44,009 nt of DNA. It comes from JANWHZ01 sp041487535. Lineage in GTDB: Bacteria > Patescibacteriota > Saccharimonadia > Saccharimonadales > UBA4665. The translations under genes and the position numbers were made by a program. Under the pieces are notes generated by a model, which worked only from the letters and a program-made list of their open reading frames with translations, was not told the origin of the DNA and did not search any database. The stretch is from assembly GCA_041487535.1 (NCBI GenBank), contig JBGPNM010000002.1, positions 1-44,009 on the forward strand, given 5' to 3'. Shown here piece after piece: positions 16,313-25,111 of the stretch. The stretch's first letter is position 1; each line of letters begins with the position of its first letter.

Positions 16313-19123
16313 GTGAATGACAAAATTGTAGTGAAAGGTGCGCGGGAGCACAACCTCAAGAATATTGACGTGACTATTCCGCGCGGCAAGCTGGTGGTAA
16401 TCACCGGCCTGTCCGGTTCTGGCAAGTCAAGCCTGGCGTTTGATACTATTTACGCCGAGGGGCAGCGGCGCTACGTGGAGTCGCTCAGCTCCTACGCGCG
16501 GCAGTTCCTGGGAATTATGGAAAAACCGGATGTGGACCAGATTGACGGCCTGTCGCCGGCCATATCCATCGACCAAAAATCCACGAGTCGCAATCCGCGC
16601 AGCACCGTTGCGACGGTGACGGAAATTTACGACTACCTGCGGCTGCTGTTTGCCCGCGTCGGCATTCCGCACTGCCCGGTTGACGGCCAAGCTGTGGTGC
16701 GCCAAAGAGCGGCGAATATTATCGAGCAAATTGTTGCATTGCCTAAGGATGCCCGATTGATGATATTGGCGCCAGTGGTCGTAGACAAAAAAGGTGCGTT
16801 CGAGCATATTCCGGATGAATATCGCCGGGCTGGCTTTGCCCGCGTGCGCGTCGACGGCGTGGTGTATGCCGTGGATGAATTCCCCGAGCTGGACAAAAAC
16901 TACCGGCATAATATAGATGTGGTGGTGGACCGGCTGGTCAATAACGACGAGAGCCGGACGCGGTTGGCGCAATCGGTAGAACAAGGGCTGGACGCTGCCG
17001 AGGGGCGGCTGAAGGTTCTGAATGCCGACACCAACGAAGAGACCAGCTACAGCCTGATGTACGCCTGTCCTGATCATCCGGACGTGGCTATCCCAGAGCT
17101 GGAGCCGCGGACGTTTAGCTTTAACAGTCCGCACGGCGCCTGCCCGGTTTGCACGGGCCTGGGCTCGCGATTGGAAGTTGACCCCGAACTGGTCATACCC
17201 AACGGCCGTCTAACCATCGCCGAGGGCGCCGTCCGGCCGTTTAACCGCTTTAATGCCGATGCGTGGTATACCAAAAAACTGCAGGCGGTCGCTGAACGCT
17301 ATGGCTTTTCGCTGCAGGTGCCGACCGGCCAGCTCCAGCCGGCGGATATCGACCGGGTGCTGTACGGCACCGGTGCGGATACCTACAGTATCCCGCTCGG
17401 CGGCGGGCGTTCCTTCACTGCCACGTACGAAGGTGTCATCCCGAATTTGGAGCGCCGCCACCGCGAAACCGACAGCGATTTTATGCGCCGCGACATTGAG
17501 CGCTTTATGCAGGAAAAACCTTGCTACGCCTGCAAAGGACGCCGCTTGAAGCCCGAAGTGCTGGCCGTAACGGTCAATGGTAAGTCCATTATGGACGTCT
17601 GCGACCAATCCATTGATGATGCCAGTGCCTGGTTCTCGAACCTTACCCTGAGCGAAAAAGAACAGAAGATCGGCGTGCAGATTCTGAAAGAAATCCGCGC
17701 CCGGCTGAAGTTTTTGATCGATGTAGGCCTGAATTATCTGACCTTGCTCCGCGGAGCGACCACGTTGTCCGGCGGTGAGGCGCAGCGCATCCGTCTGGCA
17801 ACACAGATTGGTTCGGGCCTGATGGGTGTGCTGTACGTGCTGGACGAACCATCCATAGGTTTGCATCAGCGCGACAATGCACGGCTGATTGCCACGCTCA
17901 AGCACTTGCGTGACCTGGGTAACACCGTGCTGGTTGTGGAGCACGATGAAGAGACGATCCGTACGGCGGATTATTTGCTCGACATCGGCCCCGGCGCGGG
18001 CGTGCACGGCGGGTACGTCGTGGCGGCCGGAACGCCCCAAGAAGTGGAGAAAGTGCCGGAGAGTATTACCGCGCAGTACTTATCCGGCAAGAAATCGATT
18101 GCGGTGCCGAAGACGCGGCGCAAAGGCAATGGCAAAGAGCTGGTCATTAAGGGCGCCCGCGAAAACAACCTGAAGAGCATCGACGTACGGATTCCGCTGG
18201 GCGAACTGGTGGTGGTGAGCGGCGTCAGCGGCTCGGGCAAATCCAGCCTCATCAACGATATTCTGGCAAAGGAACTGCTGGCCAGATTGCACCGGGCGAG
18301 TACCGTTCCCGGCCGGCACGACGACATTGAGGGGATTAAAGAGCTCGATAAGGCCATCATCATCGACCAGTCGCCTATCGGCCGCACGCCGCGCTCCAAT
18401 CCGGCTACGTACACCGGCCTGTTCACGCCCATCCGCGAGCTGTTCGCCAACACGCCGGAAGCCCGGCTGCGCGGGTACAGCCCCGGGCGTTTCAGCTTTA
18501 ACGTCAAAGGCGGCCGGTGCGAAAATTGCGCCGGCGACGGGATTATAAAGATAGAAATGCACTTTTTGCCGGACGTGTATGTGCCGTGCGAAGTCTGCCA
18601 CGGCAAGCGCTACAACCGCGAAGCGCTGGAAATCCACTACAAAGGCAAGACCATCAGCGACGTGCTGGATATGACGTGCGAGACGGCGCTGGAGTTCTTC
18701 GGTAACATCCCGTCTATCGCCAACAAGCTGCAGACGCTCGTGGACGTGGGCCTGGGCTATATCGGCCTCGGGCAGCCGGCCACGACATTATCGGGCGGCG
18801 AGGCCCAGCGCATCAAACTGTCCAGCGAGCTGAGCCGGCGCGCCACCGGCCGCACGCTCTACATCCTGGACGAACCGACCACCGGCCTGCACATGGCCGA
18901 CGTGGAGAAGCTGTTGGCGATGCTGCACGCCATAGTGAAGACGGGCAACAGCATTATCGTGATCGAGCACAACCTGGACGTTATCAAGAATGCTGATTGG
19001 CTGATAGACATGGGTCCGGAAGGCGGCGACGGCGGCGGCAAGATCATCGCCGAAGGCACGCCGGAGCTAGTAGCTAAAGTTGCTGAATCGTACACCGGCC
19101 AATATCTCAAAAAGATGCTATAA
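16313..19123 (+). CDS. uvrA: Excinuclease ABC subunit A
   Basis: UvrA is the damage-sensing ATPase dimer of nucleotide excision repair. The 936-residue product has normal length. Both ABC modules are complete: Walker A GLSGSGKSSL (about 32-41) and GVSGSGKSSL (about 638-647), signatures TLSGGEAQRIRLA and TLSGGEAQRIKLS, and Walker B regions LDEPSIGLHQRD and LDEPTTGLHMAD. Zinc-binding cysteine pairs are seen at CPVCTGLG, CYACKGRRLKPE, and CENCAGDG with CEVCHGKRYN. The GTG start gives the normal family beginning (KIVVKGAREHNLKNIDV). It overlaps the convergent small gene downstream by 6 bp. uvrC is in the same window but not linked. Confidence 0.97.
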   Translation: MNDKIVVKGAREHNLKNIDVTIPRGKLVVITGLSGSGKSSLAFDTIYAEGQRRYVESLSSYARQFLGIMEKPDVDQIDGLSPAISIDQKSTSRNPRSTVATVTEIYDYLRLLFARVGIPHCPVDGQAVVRQRAANIIEQIVALPKDARLMILAPVVVDKKGAFEHIPDEYRRAGFARVRVDGVVYAVDEFPELDKNYRHNIDVVVDRLVNNDESRTRLAQSVEQGLDAAEGRLKVLNADTNEETSYSLMYACPDHPDVAIPELEPRTFSFNSPHGACPVCTGLGSRLEVDPELVIPNGRLTIAEGAVRPFNRFNADAWYTKKLQAVAERYGFSLQVPTGQLQPADIDRVLYGTGADTYSIPLGGGRSFTATYEGVIPNLERRHRETDSDFMRRDIERFMQEKPCYACKGRRLKPEVLAVTVNGKSIMDVCDQSIDDASAWFSNLTLSEKEQKIGVQILKEIRARLKFLIDVGLNYLTLLRGATTLSGGEAQRIRLATQIGSGLMGVLYVLDEPSIGLHQRDNARLIATLKHLRDLGNTVLVVEHDEETIRTADYLLDIGPGAGVHGGYVVAAGTPQEVEKVPESITAQYLSGKKSIAVPKTRRKGNGKELVIKGARENNLKSIDVRIPLGELVVVSGVSGSGKSSLINDILAKELLARLHRASTVPGRHDDIEGIKELDKAIIIDQSPIGRTPRSNPATYTGLFTPIRELFANTPEARLRGYSPGRFSFNVKGGRCENCAGDGIIKIEMHFLPDVYVPCEVCHGKRYNREALEIHYKGKTISDVLDMTCETALEFFGNIPSIANKLQTLVDVGLGYIGLGQPATTLSGGEAQRIKLSSELSRRATGRTLYILDEPTTGLHMADVEKLLAMLHAIVKTGNSIIVIEHNLDVIKNADWLIDMGPEGGDGGGKIIAEGTPELVAKVAESYTGQYLKKML

Positions 19124-19462
19124 GGACTGATCGGGCGCGGCCAGCTGTGGCGGCTTGGGCAGCGGGGCGGCTCGATCGATAAATGTGAAGAATTTAAAAT
19201 CAGGGCAGTTTTCCTTGACCTTTTTGGTTTCATCGGTCATTAGATCCAGGACCGGCACGCCGCTACCTACCACAACGTTTTGCCGCGGATCATACACCAC
19301 GCCTGCCTCATCAAGTAGGGTAAATATTAGAGCATTGCTCCATTTCGACTCAATTGATATGTATACTACACGAATGTCCTGATTTGCTAAAACATCAGGC
19401 CCGACGATGCCGTCGATAGCCTTTAGGGCATCCTGTATATACCTTTGTCCTTCTTGATTCAT
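19118..19462 (-). CDS. Small unknown alpha/beta protein
   Basis: 114 residues from ATG 19462. It has an alpha/beta pattern (YIQDALKAIDGIVG; IRVVYISIESKWSNALIFTLLDEAG; NVVVGSGVPVLDLMTDETKKVKENCP; FKFFTFIDRAAP) with no membrane segment, and one cysteine. A TATAAT lies 12 nt before the start on the minus strand with GAGAG between, so the message has a very short leader or none. Its 3' end overlaps uvrA by 6 bp in convergent orientation. Not recognised. Confidence 0.6.
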   Translation of the reverse strand: MNQEGQRYIQDALKAIDGIVGPDVLANQDIRVVYISIESKWSNALIFTLLDEAGVVYDPRQNVVVGSGVPVLDLMTDETKKVKENCPDFKFFTFIDRAAPLPKPPQLAAPDQSL

Positions 19463-19520
19463 GTAATGACTCTCATTATATTCGGTGTCATCATAACACC
19501 GCTATTCGGCGAAAGGCAAA

Positions 19521-20153
19521 CTATCGCAGATTGGAATTGTGTGTAATAAGCTGCCTAAGCTTCTGACGGATCTTGGGATCTTTCAGTGCATGGTACAGCG
19601 TCGGGAGCAGGAAGGCGAGGACCATGATGATAAGCAACGGATCGATGTAGCGGGTAATGCCGGGTATTTTGCTGCCGACGAAATAGCCGAACAAGATGAG
19701 GGTAATCGCCCAGGCGATGTCGCCGATAGCGTCAAACAGCATAAATTTCTTTAGGTCCATGCGGGCGGCGCCGGCGGCGACCGGGGCAAAGCTGCGGACA
19801 ATGGCAATGAAGTGGGCAACCAGCATCGTTTTGCTGCCATGTTTCTCGTAAAATTTTTCGGCCCGCATGATGTACTCGTGGCGGAATATGATGTTGTCCG
19901 GCTTACTGAATAGCCTGCGCCCAAAGTGGCGGCCGATGTGATAACCGACATTATCGCCAAGAATTGCAGCAACTGCGACAACGGCGATGGTCGCGGCCAG
20001 CGGCAACTTTCCGCCTGCCGCCAGTACGCCGGCGCTCAGCAGCAGTGTGTCGCCCGGGAAGAACAGCCCGACCATCATGCCTGACTCAGCAAATATAAGT
20101 ATGCCGATTAACAATAGGCCGCCTGTCTGAATCAGGTGCGTTACATCAAACAT
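19521..20153 (-). CDS. DedA/SNARE-associated (VTT) family membrane protein
   Basis: 210 residues with the DedA pattern. Hydrophobic start (GGLLLIGILIFAESGMMVGLFFPGDTLLL), a conserved loop with DNVGYHIGRHFGRRLFSK, then RAEKFYEKHGSKTMLVAHFIAIVRSFAPVAAGAARMDLKKFMLFDAIG, the family's core motif with R and P residues in a re-entrant helix. Two more helices follow and a basic tail. Family members move or flip polyprenyl phosphates or phospholipids in other bacteria, so lipid-carrier recycling for wall synthesis is a reasonable inference. The start at 20153 fits a -10 box 9 nt upstream. Confidence 0.93.
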   Translation of the reverse strand: MFDVTHLIQTGGLLLIGILIFAESGMMVGLFFPGDTLLLSAGVLAAGGKLPLAATIAVVAVAAILGDNVGYHIGRHFGRRLFSKPDNIIFRHEYIMRAEKFYEKHGSKTMLVAHFIAIVRSFAPVAAGAARMDLKKFMLFDAIGDIAWAITLILFGYFVGSKIPGITRYIDPLLIIMVLAFLLPTLYHALKDPKIRQKLRQLITHNSNLR

Positions 20154-20162
20154 ATACTACGT

Positions 20163-20168
20163 ATCCTA
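20163..20168 (-). promoter_or_regulatory. -10 box of the DedA gene (leaderless type)
   Basis: TAGGAT on the minus strand ends 9 nt before ATG 20153; no Shine-Dalgarno. Confidence 0.4.
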
Positions 20169-20201
20169 ACTGCTTTGGCCCAAAGCGTCCAGCGCAAATG
20201 A

Positions 20202-20230
20202 TATACTAGAGGGGTAAATAACCAGAGGGA
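20202..20230 (+). promoter_or_regulatory. -10 and ribosome binding site of the bL25 gene
   Basis: TATACT at 20202-20207 and AGAGGGA at 20224-20230, 5 nt before ATG 20236. This is a leadered arrangement, in contrast to many neighbours. Confidence 0.5.
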
Positions 20231-20235
20231 CAAAT

Positions 20236-20934
20236 ATGTCAGAAGATACCATGCATCTTGAGTTAGAGCCGCGCACCGTAACCGGTAAAGCGGTAAAGCG
20301 TTTGCGGCAGGCCGGCTACGTGCCGGCAGTCATCCACGACCACGGCAAGGAGTCGGTCGTTGTACAGGGGCCATACCTGGCAATGCGGCAGATCTACCAG
20401 AAAGCGGGCAAGCACCATCCCGTCAGCCTGAAGGCCGGGTCGCATACCTACACGGCACTTATCAAGACAGTGACGTTCGAGCCGAAGAAAAACCAGATGA
20501 CGCACATCGTCTTCAATGCCGTCAAGCGCAACCAGAAGGTGGAAACCGAAGTGCCGGTGCGTCCGCGCTATGCTGAGGGCAACGAAGCCAGTCCGGCAGA
20601 ACGCGCCGGCTTGATTGTGTTGACGCAATTGGACAGCGTGAAAATCCGGGCCGTGCCGGACAAAATTCCGGATGTGCTGGAATATGACGGTGAGGTACTC
20701 GTAAAAGAAGGTGACCAAGTAACCGTTGCGCAGGTGGTGGTGCCAGACGGTGTTGAAATGTTAACCGAGGCCGAGCATCCGATAGCGACTGCCGAGACTA
20801 CCGCGTCACTGCAGGCCGCAAACGAGGGAGCCGGCGGTGCGGCTGAGAAAGAAATCGAAACAGCTGCGGCTCCGGAAGAGGGCGCTGTGGAAACTCCAAC
20901 CGACGAACCTGCTGAACTTGCTACCGGAAAATAG
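20236..20934 (+). CDS. rplY: Large ribosomal subunit protein bL25, CTC/TL5 form
   Basis: 232 residues. The N-terminal domain binds 5S rRNA (LELEPRTVTGKAVKRLRQAGYVPAVIHDHGKE; YTALIKTVTFEPKKNQMTHIVFNAV). The CTC-type beta domain follows (VPVRPRYAEGNEASPAERAGLIVLTQLDSVKIRAVPDKIPD to about residue 185). The last ~45 residues are an Ala/Glu-rich disordered tail, common in this longer form. The upstream neighbour is the divergent DedA gene and the downstream neighbour a convergent ABC exporter, so it is probably monocistronic. Confidence 0.93.
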   Translation: MSEDTMHLELEPRTVTGKAVKRLRQAGYVPAVIHDHGKESVVVQGPYLAMRQIYQKAGKHHPVSLKAGSHTYTALIKTVTFEPKKNQMTHIVFNAVKRNQKVETEVPVRPRYAEGNEASPAERAGLIVLTQLDSVKIRAVPDKIPDVLEYDGEVLVKEGDQVTVAQVVVPDGVEMLTEAEHPIATAETTASLQAANEGAGGAAEKEIETAAAPEEGAVETPTDEPAELATGK

Positions 20935-20980
20935 AGCGTTTTCAATTATCCGCAAGCATTGTAAGCGCCCTGTAGTTTGA

Positions 20981-21059
20981 GGAAAAGAGCAGCCCGAGGA
21001 TGGCGGACTTTACTCCGGCGTCCGGCGCGATGAGAGAAACCAAAGGGTTTCTCTCATTT
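20981..21059 (+). repeat. Hairpin repeat R, copy 1, with terminator hairpin
   Basis: The unit starts with GGAAAAGAGCAGCCCGAG (20981-20998). A variable hairpin (20998-21007 with 21014-21023) follows, then CCGGCGCGATGA (21022-21033) and GGGTTTCTCTCATTT. The same three blocks recur in the same order at 35301-35461 with a different hairpin in the middle. Here ATGAGAGAAACC (21030-21041) pairs perfectly with GGTTTCTCTCAT (21046-21057), a 12-bp stem with a 4-nt loop. It lies between convergent rplY and the ABC exporter and probably ends transcription. Confidence 0.7.
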
Positions 21060-21063
21060 CGTG

Positions 21064-22836
21064 CTACTCCTCTATGAAGCCGCCGGACTGGCGGGTCCAG
21101 AGCCTGGCATATGCGCCATTGGCATGCAGCAGCTCTTTGTGCGAACCCTGCTCGACGATGCGGCCGTCGTCCAGGACGATGATGCGGTCCATCTTCTGAA
21201 TGGTGCTTAAGCGGTGGGCGACTACGATGGCAGTGCGGCCTTCCATCAGCTTCCACAGGGCGCTTTGGATGAGCGCTTCGCTTTCGCTGTCCAGGCTGGA
21301 GGTGGCTTCGTCCAGAACCAGAATAGGTGCGTTCTTCAGAATGGCTCTGGCAATGGTAATGCGCTGGCGCTGGCCGCCGCTCAGCTTCACGCCGCGTTCG
21401 CCCACCAGCGTCTCGTAGCCGTTCGGGAGCAGTGTGATGAAGTCATGCGCGTGCGCCAGCTTCGCTACTGCTTCGATCTCCTGCTGCGAGGCATCCGGCC
21501 TTCCGTAGCCGATATTCTCTGCCAGTGAGCGGTGAAAAAGGACAGGCTCTTGCGGTACGTAGGCGATATGCCGCCGCAGATCATCCTGCGTAAGCCGGCT
21601 GATGTCCTGGCCGTCAATGGTTATCTGCCCGCTGTCGATGTCGCTGAAGCGCAACAGCAACCGAGTAAATGTTGTTTTGCCGGAGCCGGAGTGCCCGACC
21701 AAGCCGACCTTTTCGCCCGCCTTAATGCGTATGGTCAGGCCGTTGAAGAGCGCGTCATTCGCCCCGTCGTGGGTAAAGACGACCGTTTCGAAGCTGATAT
21801 CGCCGCGATGGATTCGGGATTCTTCGGGTCGGACAGGGTCCGCGATCTCCGGCTTGATCTGCAGGATAGTCACCATATCGGCAGCATCACCCAGCGAGCG
21901 GTTGTAGTTGCGGAGCGTACTGTTGCTGAATTCGAACAGGCCTCGGGAGATGTTGCCGGTGTAGCTCAGGATCAGGAAAACAGCCGCCAGGTTCGCGTGG
22001 AACTGCATAGCGCTCAGGATTGCCATAAAGAGCGACAGCACCAGTATGCCGTTGCTCATGGTTCCGAAGTACGCTTGCTGGGTGTTATGAGCACGCATCA
22101 GACGCAACAGCAAGCCAAACGTCTTCTCGGTAGTATCGGCGAACCGTTTATTTTCGTATTGGCGGCCCGCAAAGCTCTTAATAGCCATGACATTCGTAAC
22201 GGCATCGGCCAGGTTGCCGGTCTGCTGGCTCTCGGCGGCTGCCTGTTCGGCGCTGCGCTTGCGGACGCGCTTTGTTACAAATATGGCACTAGTCATATAT
22301 ATCAGCGAAAAAATAATCAGCACGGCGGCGTACGCCGGTGCTCTCAAGCTCAAAATTATGCCGGCGGACACCAGCGCAGCCAGCAAAGGGATAACCTGAA
22401 AGATGGTCGTATCGGCAAACCGTATATAGCTTCCCATCAGCTTATTGGTCTGTGATACTAGCGATCCGCCGAAGCGGTTGGCGTGAAAGTTGGGACTCTG
22501 GGTAAGTAGATGATCGAATACTCGCTGAGCAATGTCACGTTCGACGTTGCCTTCCAGCCTCCAGGTGAGGATGTCAACGATCCGCCAACCGATCATACCG
22601 CTGGAAATTTGCAGGAGTGCGTAGGCTGTCAAGTCATGACCGAAACTTGCCCATAAATGTCCCGGTATGTAGCTGTGAGTGCTTAGCCGGCTTAATATCC
22701 GGGCGGTGATCAGCACGGTCAGGAACGATCCGGCCAAAATGGTCAGCGGCGTGAAGATCAGTATACCGATTACCTTATATGGGTAGCGCCAGGCGTGCTG
22801 CCAATAGAGTTTTAGAGTTAATTTGGTCGTGTTCAT
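21064..22836 (-). CDS. ABC exporter, fused membrane and ATPase domains
   Basis: 590 residues, a half-transporter of the MsbA/LmrA type. About six membrane helices span residues 20-310. The ATPase has Walker A VGHSGSGKTTF (about 380), Q-loop YVPQEPVLFH, signature KLSGGQRQRITIARAIL, Walker B ILVLDEATSSLDSES and the switch His in VVAHRLSTI. It should work as a homodimer unless a partner lies elsewhere. The start is supported by AGGAGGGG about 9 nt before ATG 22836. Substrate is not predictable. It is 13 kb from the graspetide genes and unlinked to them, so any role in that export is speculation. Confidence 0.92.
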   Translation of the reverse strand: MNTTKLTLKLYWQHAWRYPYKVIGILIFTPLTILAGSFLTVLITARILSRLSTHSYIPGHLWASFGHDLTAYALLQISSGMIGWRIVDILTWRLEGNVERDIAQRVFDHLLTQSPNFHANRFGGSLVSQTNKLMGSYIRFADTTIFQVIPLLAALVSAGIILSLRAPAYAAVLIIFSLIYMTSAIFVTKRVRKRSAEQAAAESQQTGNLADAVTNVMAIKSFAGRQYENKRFADTTEKTFGLLLRLMRAHNTQQAYFGTMSNGILVLSLFMAILSAMQFHANLAAVFLILSYTGNISRGLFEFSNSTLRNYNRSLGDAADMVTILQIKPEIADPVRPEESRIHRGDISFETVVFTHDGANDALFNGLTIRIKAGEKVGLVGHSGSGKTTFTRLLLRFSDIDSGQITIDGQDISRLTQDDLRRHIAYVPQEPVLFHRSLAENIGYGRPDASQQEIEAVAKLAHAHDFITLLPNGYETLVGERGVKLSGGQRQRITIARAILKNAPILVLDEATSSLDSESEALIQSALWKLMEGRTAIVVAHRLSTIQKMDRIIVLDDGRIVEQGSHKELLHANGAYARLWTRQSGGFIEE

Positions 22837-22997
22837 AGCGTGCGTCCCCTCCTACTGGGCCGCGGGAAACTAACTGATAGTAAACGTAAGTGACAAAGGG
22901 CTTTAATTTTTGAACGTAAAAGAGAAATCAGGCAACTGCCGGAGCGCCGGCGACTGAAGCGAAGATAATACAAAACATTGCGGCCGTCTCCGGTTAA

Positions 22998-23026
22998 TTG
23001 CTAATCACTAGAGGTTATCTTATAAT
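22998..23026 (+). promoter_or_regulatory. Promoter of the large low-complexity membrane protein
   Basis: TATAAT at 23021-23026 with TTGCTA at 22998-23003, 17-nt spacer. The start codon is at 23087, giving a ~55-nt leader that contains GGTG/CACC and AAAGG/CCTTT short pairings. The rest of the 250-bp divergent gap (22837-23086) holds only a GCCGG/CCGGC hairpin near 22943. Confidence 0.5.
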
Positions 23027-23086
23027 AGCCGCAGGTGAAAGGCAACACCCTTTTTAAGGTATTGTCTTATCTCGCCTATATATCCT

Positions 23087-25075
23087 ATGACGGAAAACTA
23101 CCCAGGACACGAAAATTATGGCGCACTGCCGCCATTTGGCGGCAGTTCGGGAAACTCTGAGTCGAAAAAGAAAAAGGACAGCAAAGACAAACAGGATAAA
23201 GCCTCCCAGTCTGGCAAAGAGCGGACCGCCGGCGAAGCTGCCGATATTTCACTAGACTTCCGTAATCCAAGCAAAGAAACAGGCGGGCCGGCCGAGGGTT
23301 CCGTATGGGAACGGATCCTGCCGAAGAAACCGTTCGAGGTCAAGAAAGAATCGACACCGGCGGCCGAGGCTAAGAAACTGACAGAAGATACGATTGAGGC
23401 TGAAAAACCGGTCGAATCAATCACCGCGGAACAGGTGATTGAAATCGTGGCTGCTCCAGGGTATGAAGAGAGTACCCCAGGCAACCTTAAGGAAGCGGCA
23501 TTACAAGATGTAGAAAAGCGGATTCCTGAACTCGAAGCCGAAGCGATCGCGGAAGATGACCCTGACGCGAAACGGGCGGTTGAGGACGTTGAGGCATTCT
23601 TAAAGGGAGTCAGGGAAGGATTAATCCAGCTTCCGGGAGCAGCTGCCGAACAGGCAGAAGCACCAAGCGTTGGCACGATTTTTGGGGCGGAATTTGCCAG
23701 ATTCTCAGAGCTGCTTGGACTGGGTGAATCTGCTCACGGTGTGCCGGTTACTGAGGCACTTGATGACCAACTTTTGCCAGGAGAAGCAGTTGCCGGGTCG
23801 GTGAATGAACAATCGGGCCTAACGTATGAAGATATGGATAGTACCCGATATGACTGGGACGCGGCGCAGGCGGCGGGGCGGTCAAGTGCCGCAGGGGGCC
23901 AGCCGCCGCGCATTGGCTACGGCCAATTTGGCGCTGCAGGCGGGATGGTGCCCGGTATGCGCGGTGAGTTTGGGCGCGGCGTTGCCGCAACTATGTCGCC
24001 TGTTGAGGGTATTGACCCGACGACCAATGAGCGGAGCGCAATCTTAAGAGGACTGTTGCTTGGCGGCGTAGCAGGCTGGTTCCTTGCCAAACATGGCGCG
24101 AAGAAGGAACTCAAAAAAGCCGAAGCCGAGAAGCTGTCACTTAGGGAGCGACTAGAAGTTAAGGAAGTTGAAAAATTAGCAGTACAAGCAGACTTGGCCA
24201 ACAAAGCATCACAAATCCGGCAAATGTCCCGCGAACACACCGCGGCGTTGACTGCTGCCGAAAACCGGACGCAAGCCGCTGCGAAAACTGCCGAAGCTGC
24301 ATATCCGTCTGCACCGGAACCGGGGCCCTCGCAAGAAGGGGATTCCTCACGAGGCAGAGAACTTCCGCCAAAGCCGCTATTCGAGCGTATCGCGGAAGCT
24401 GCGCCGCTTGCTGCCGCTGCCGGCCTTTTGTTAGAAGCGTCACCGACCGAGCGTGCCGATTCGCGGAGCGCTCCTATTACGACTGGCGAGCGTCCGTTAG
24501 GCCCGCCGTTGGAGCGCGCACCCTCCGTTCCGTCCGGGCTGCAAGAACGGCCATTTGAACGCCCGAATACCATCAGATCGACCTCAGAGGCTCCGCCGCC
24601 GTACCTCAAACCCGTAGAAGCGATGAGCCAGCATGAACTACTGGAAGTTGCCGATAAGATTGTGGTCGACGGCGAGAGTGTCAGCCAGGCGTATGAAAGC
24701 CGCGACATCAGCGGACCGAGTTTGCGTCGGATTGTGGCCGAGTATCAGCGCGGGGGTGATGTACGGAAGGTTCTGGTGGAAGAAAAGGTCCGGAGCAGCT
24801 ACGAGCGCGATCCCAAGCTTCGCATGGGCACGCTTTCCGCTAGCCCTGCCACAGGCGGCGTTTCCCAAGCAGTCGCAATACTTGCCCAGCAGACTCAGCC
24901 AGCACTGCCGCCCGGCATTGATAGTGATGAGCCGCTGCTGCCGCCAAGCCCGCGTCGTTCGCTGTTGCCGGCACACGGGCAGCCGTCTGTCCCCGTCGCC
25001 CTTGTCGTAGCCAATGTCGCCGCCTTCGTCATCCTGGCAGTTCTCTTTATCGTGTGGCTGTTCGTCAGATCCTAG
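23087..25075 (+). CDS. Large low-complexity protein with a C-terminal transmembrane anchor
   Basis: 662 residues. The first ~200 are highly charged and Glu/Lys/Ala-rich (for example ESKKKKDSKDKQDKASQSG) and look disordered. A Gly-rich stretch lies near 285-305, then a short hydrophobic segment (ILRGLLLGGVAGWFLA, about 322-337) followed by a coiled coil of Lys/Glu/Ala heptads (KKELKKAEAEKLSLRERLEV to about 400). A Pro-rich linker follows, then a small helical region (HELLEVADKIVVDGESVSQA; GPSLRRIVAEYQRGGDVRKVL) and a final membrane helix (ALVVANVAAFVILAVLFIVWLFV) at the C-terminus. The tail-anchor plus long disordered region suggests a cytoplasmic scaffold or a surface protein. Function unknown. 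Confidence 0.75.
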   Translation: MTENYPGHENYGALPPFGGSSGNSESKKKKDSKDKQDKASQSGKERTAGEAADISLDFRNPSKETGGPAEGSVWERILPKKPFEVKKESTPAAEAKKLTEDTIEAEKPVESITAEQVIEIVAAPGYEESTPGNLKEAALQDVEKRIPELEAEAIAEDDPDAKRAVEDVEAFLKGVREGLIQLPGAAAEQAEAPSVGTIFGAEFARFSELLGLGESAHGVPVTEALDDQLLPGEAVAGSVNEQSGLTYEDMDSTRYDWDAAQAAGRSSAAGGQPPRIGYGQFGAAGGMVPGMRGEFGRGVAATMSPVEGIDPTTNERSAILRGLLLGGVAGWFLAKHGAKKELKKAEAEKLSLRERLEVKEVEKLAVQADLANKASQIRQMSREHTAALTAAENRTQAAAKTAEAAYPSAPEPGPSQEGDSSRGRELPPKPLFERIAEAAPLAAAAGLLLEASPTERADSRSAPITTGERPLGPPLERAPSVPSGLQERPFERPNTIRSTSEAPPPYLKPVEAMSQHELLEVADKIVVDGESVSQAYESRDISGPSLRRIVAEYQRGGDVRKVLVEEKVRSSYERDPKLRMGTLSASPATGGVSQAVAILAQQTQPALPPGIDSDEPLLPPSPRRSLLPAHGQPSVPVALVVANVAAFVILAVLFIVWLFVRS

Positions 25076-25111
25076 ACCCTATATGCGAAAATTATCCTGT
25101 ATTACAAGTTT

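Noticed and set aside
20981..20998. SRP RNA (GGAAGGAAGCAGCC-like string)
   Set aside because: GGAAAAGAGCAGCCCGAG only resembles the SRP apical motif. The expected symmetric helix around it is absent in both copies, and having two copies argues against it.
20942..21256. Minus-strand ORF overlapping the exporter end (ending LLFSSNYRALTMLADN)
   Set aside because: It is a shadow of the ABC exporter in another frame that runs into repeat R; it has no start signal of its own.
21064..22836. Dedicated exporter for the graspetide
   Set aside because: The ABC exporter is about 13 kb away in an unrelated neighbourhood with its own promoter; nothing but function class links them.
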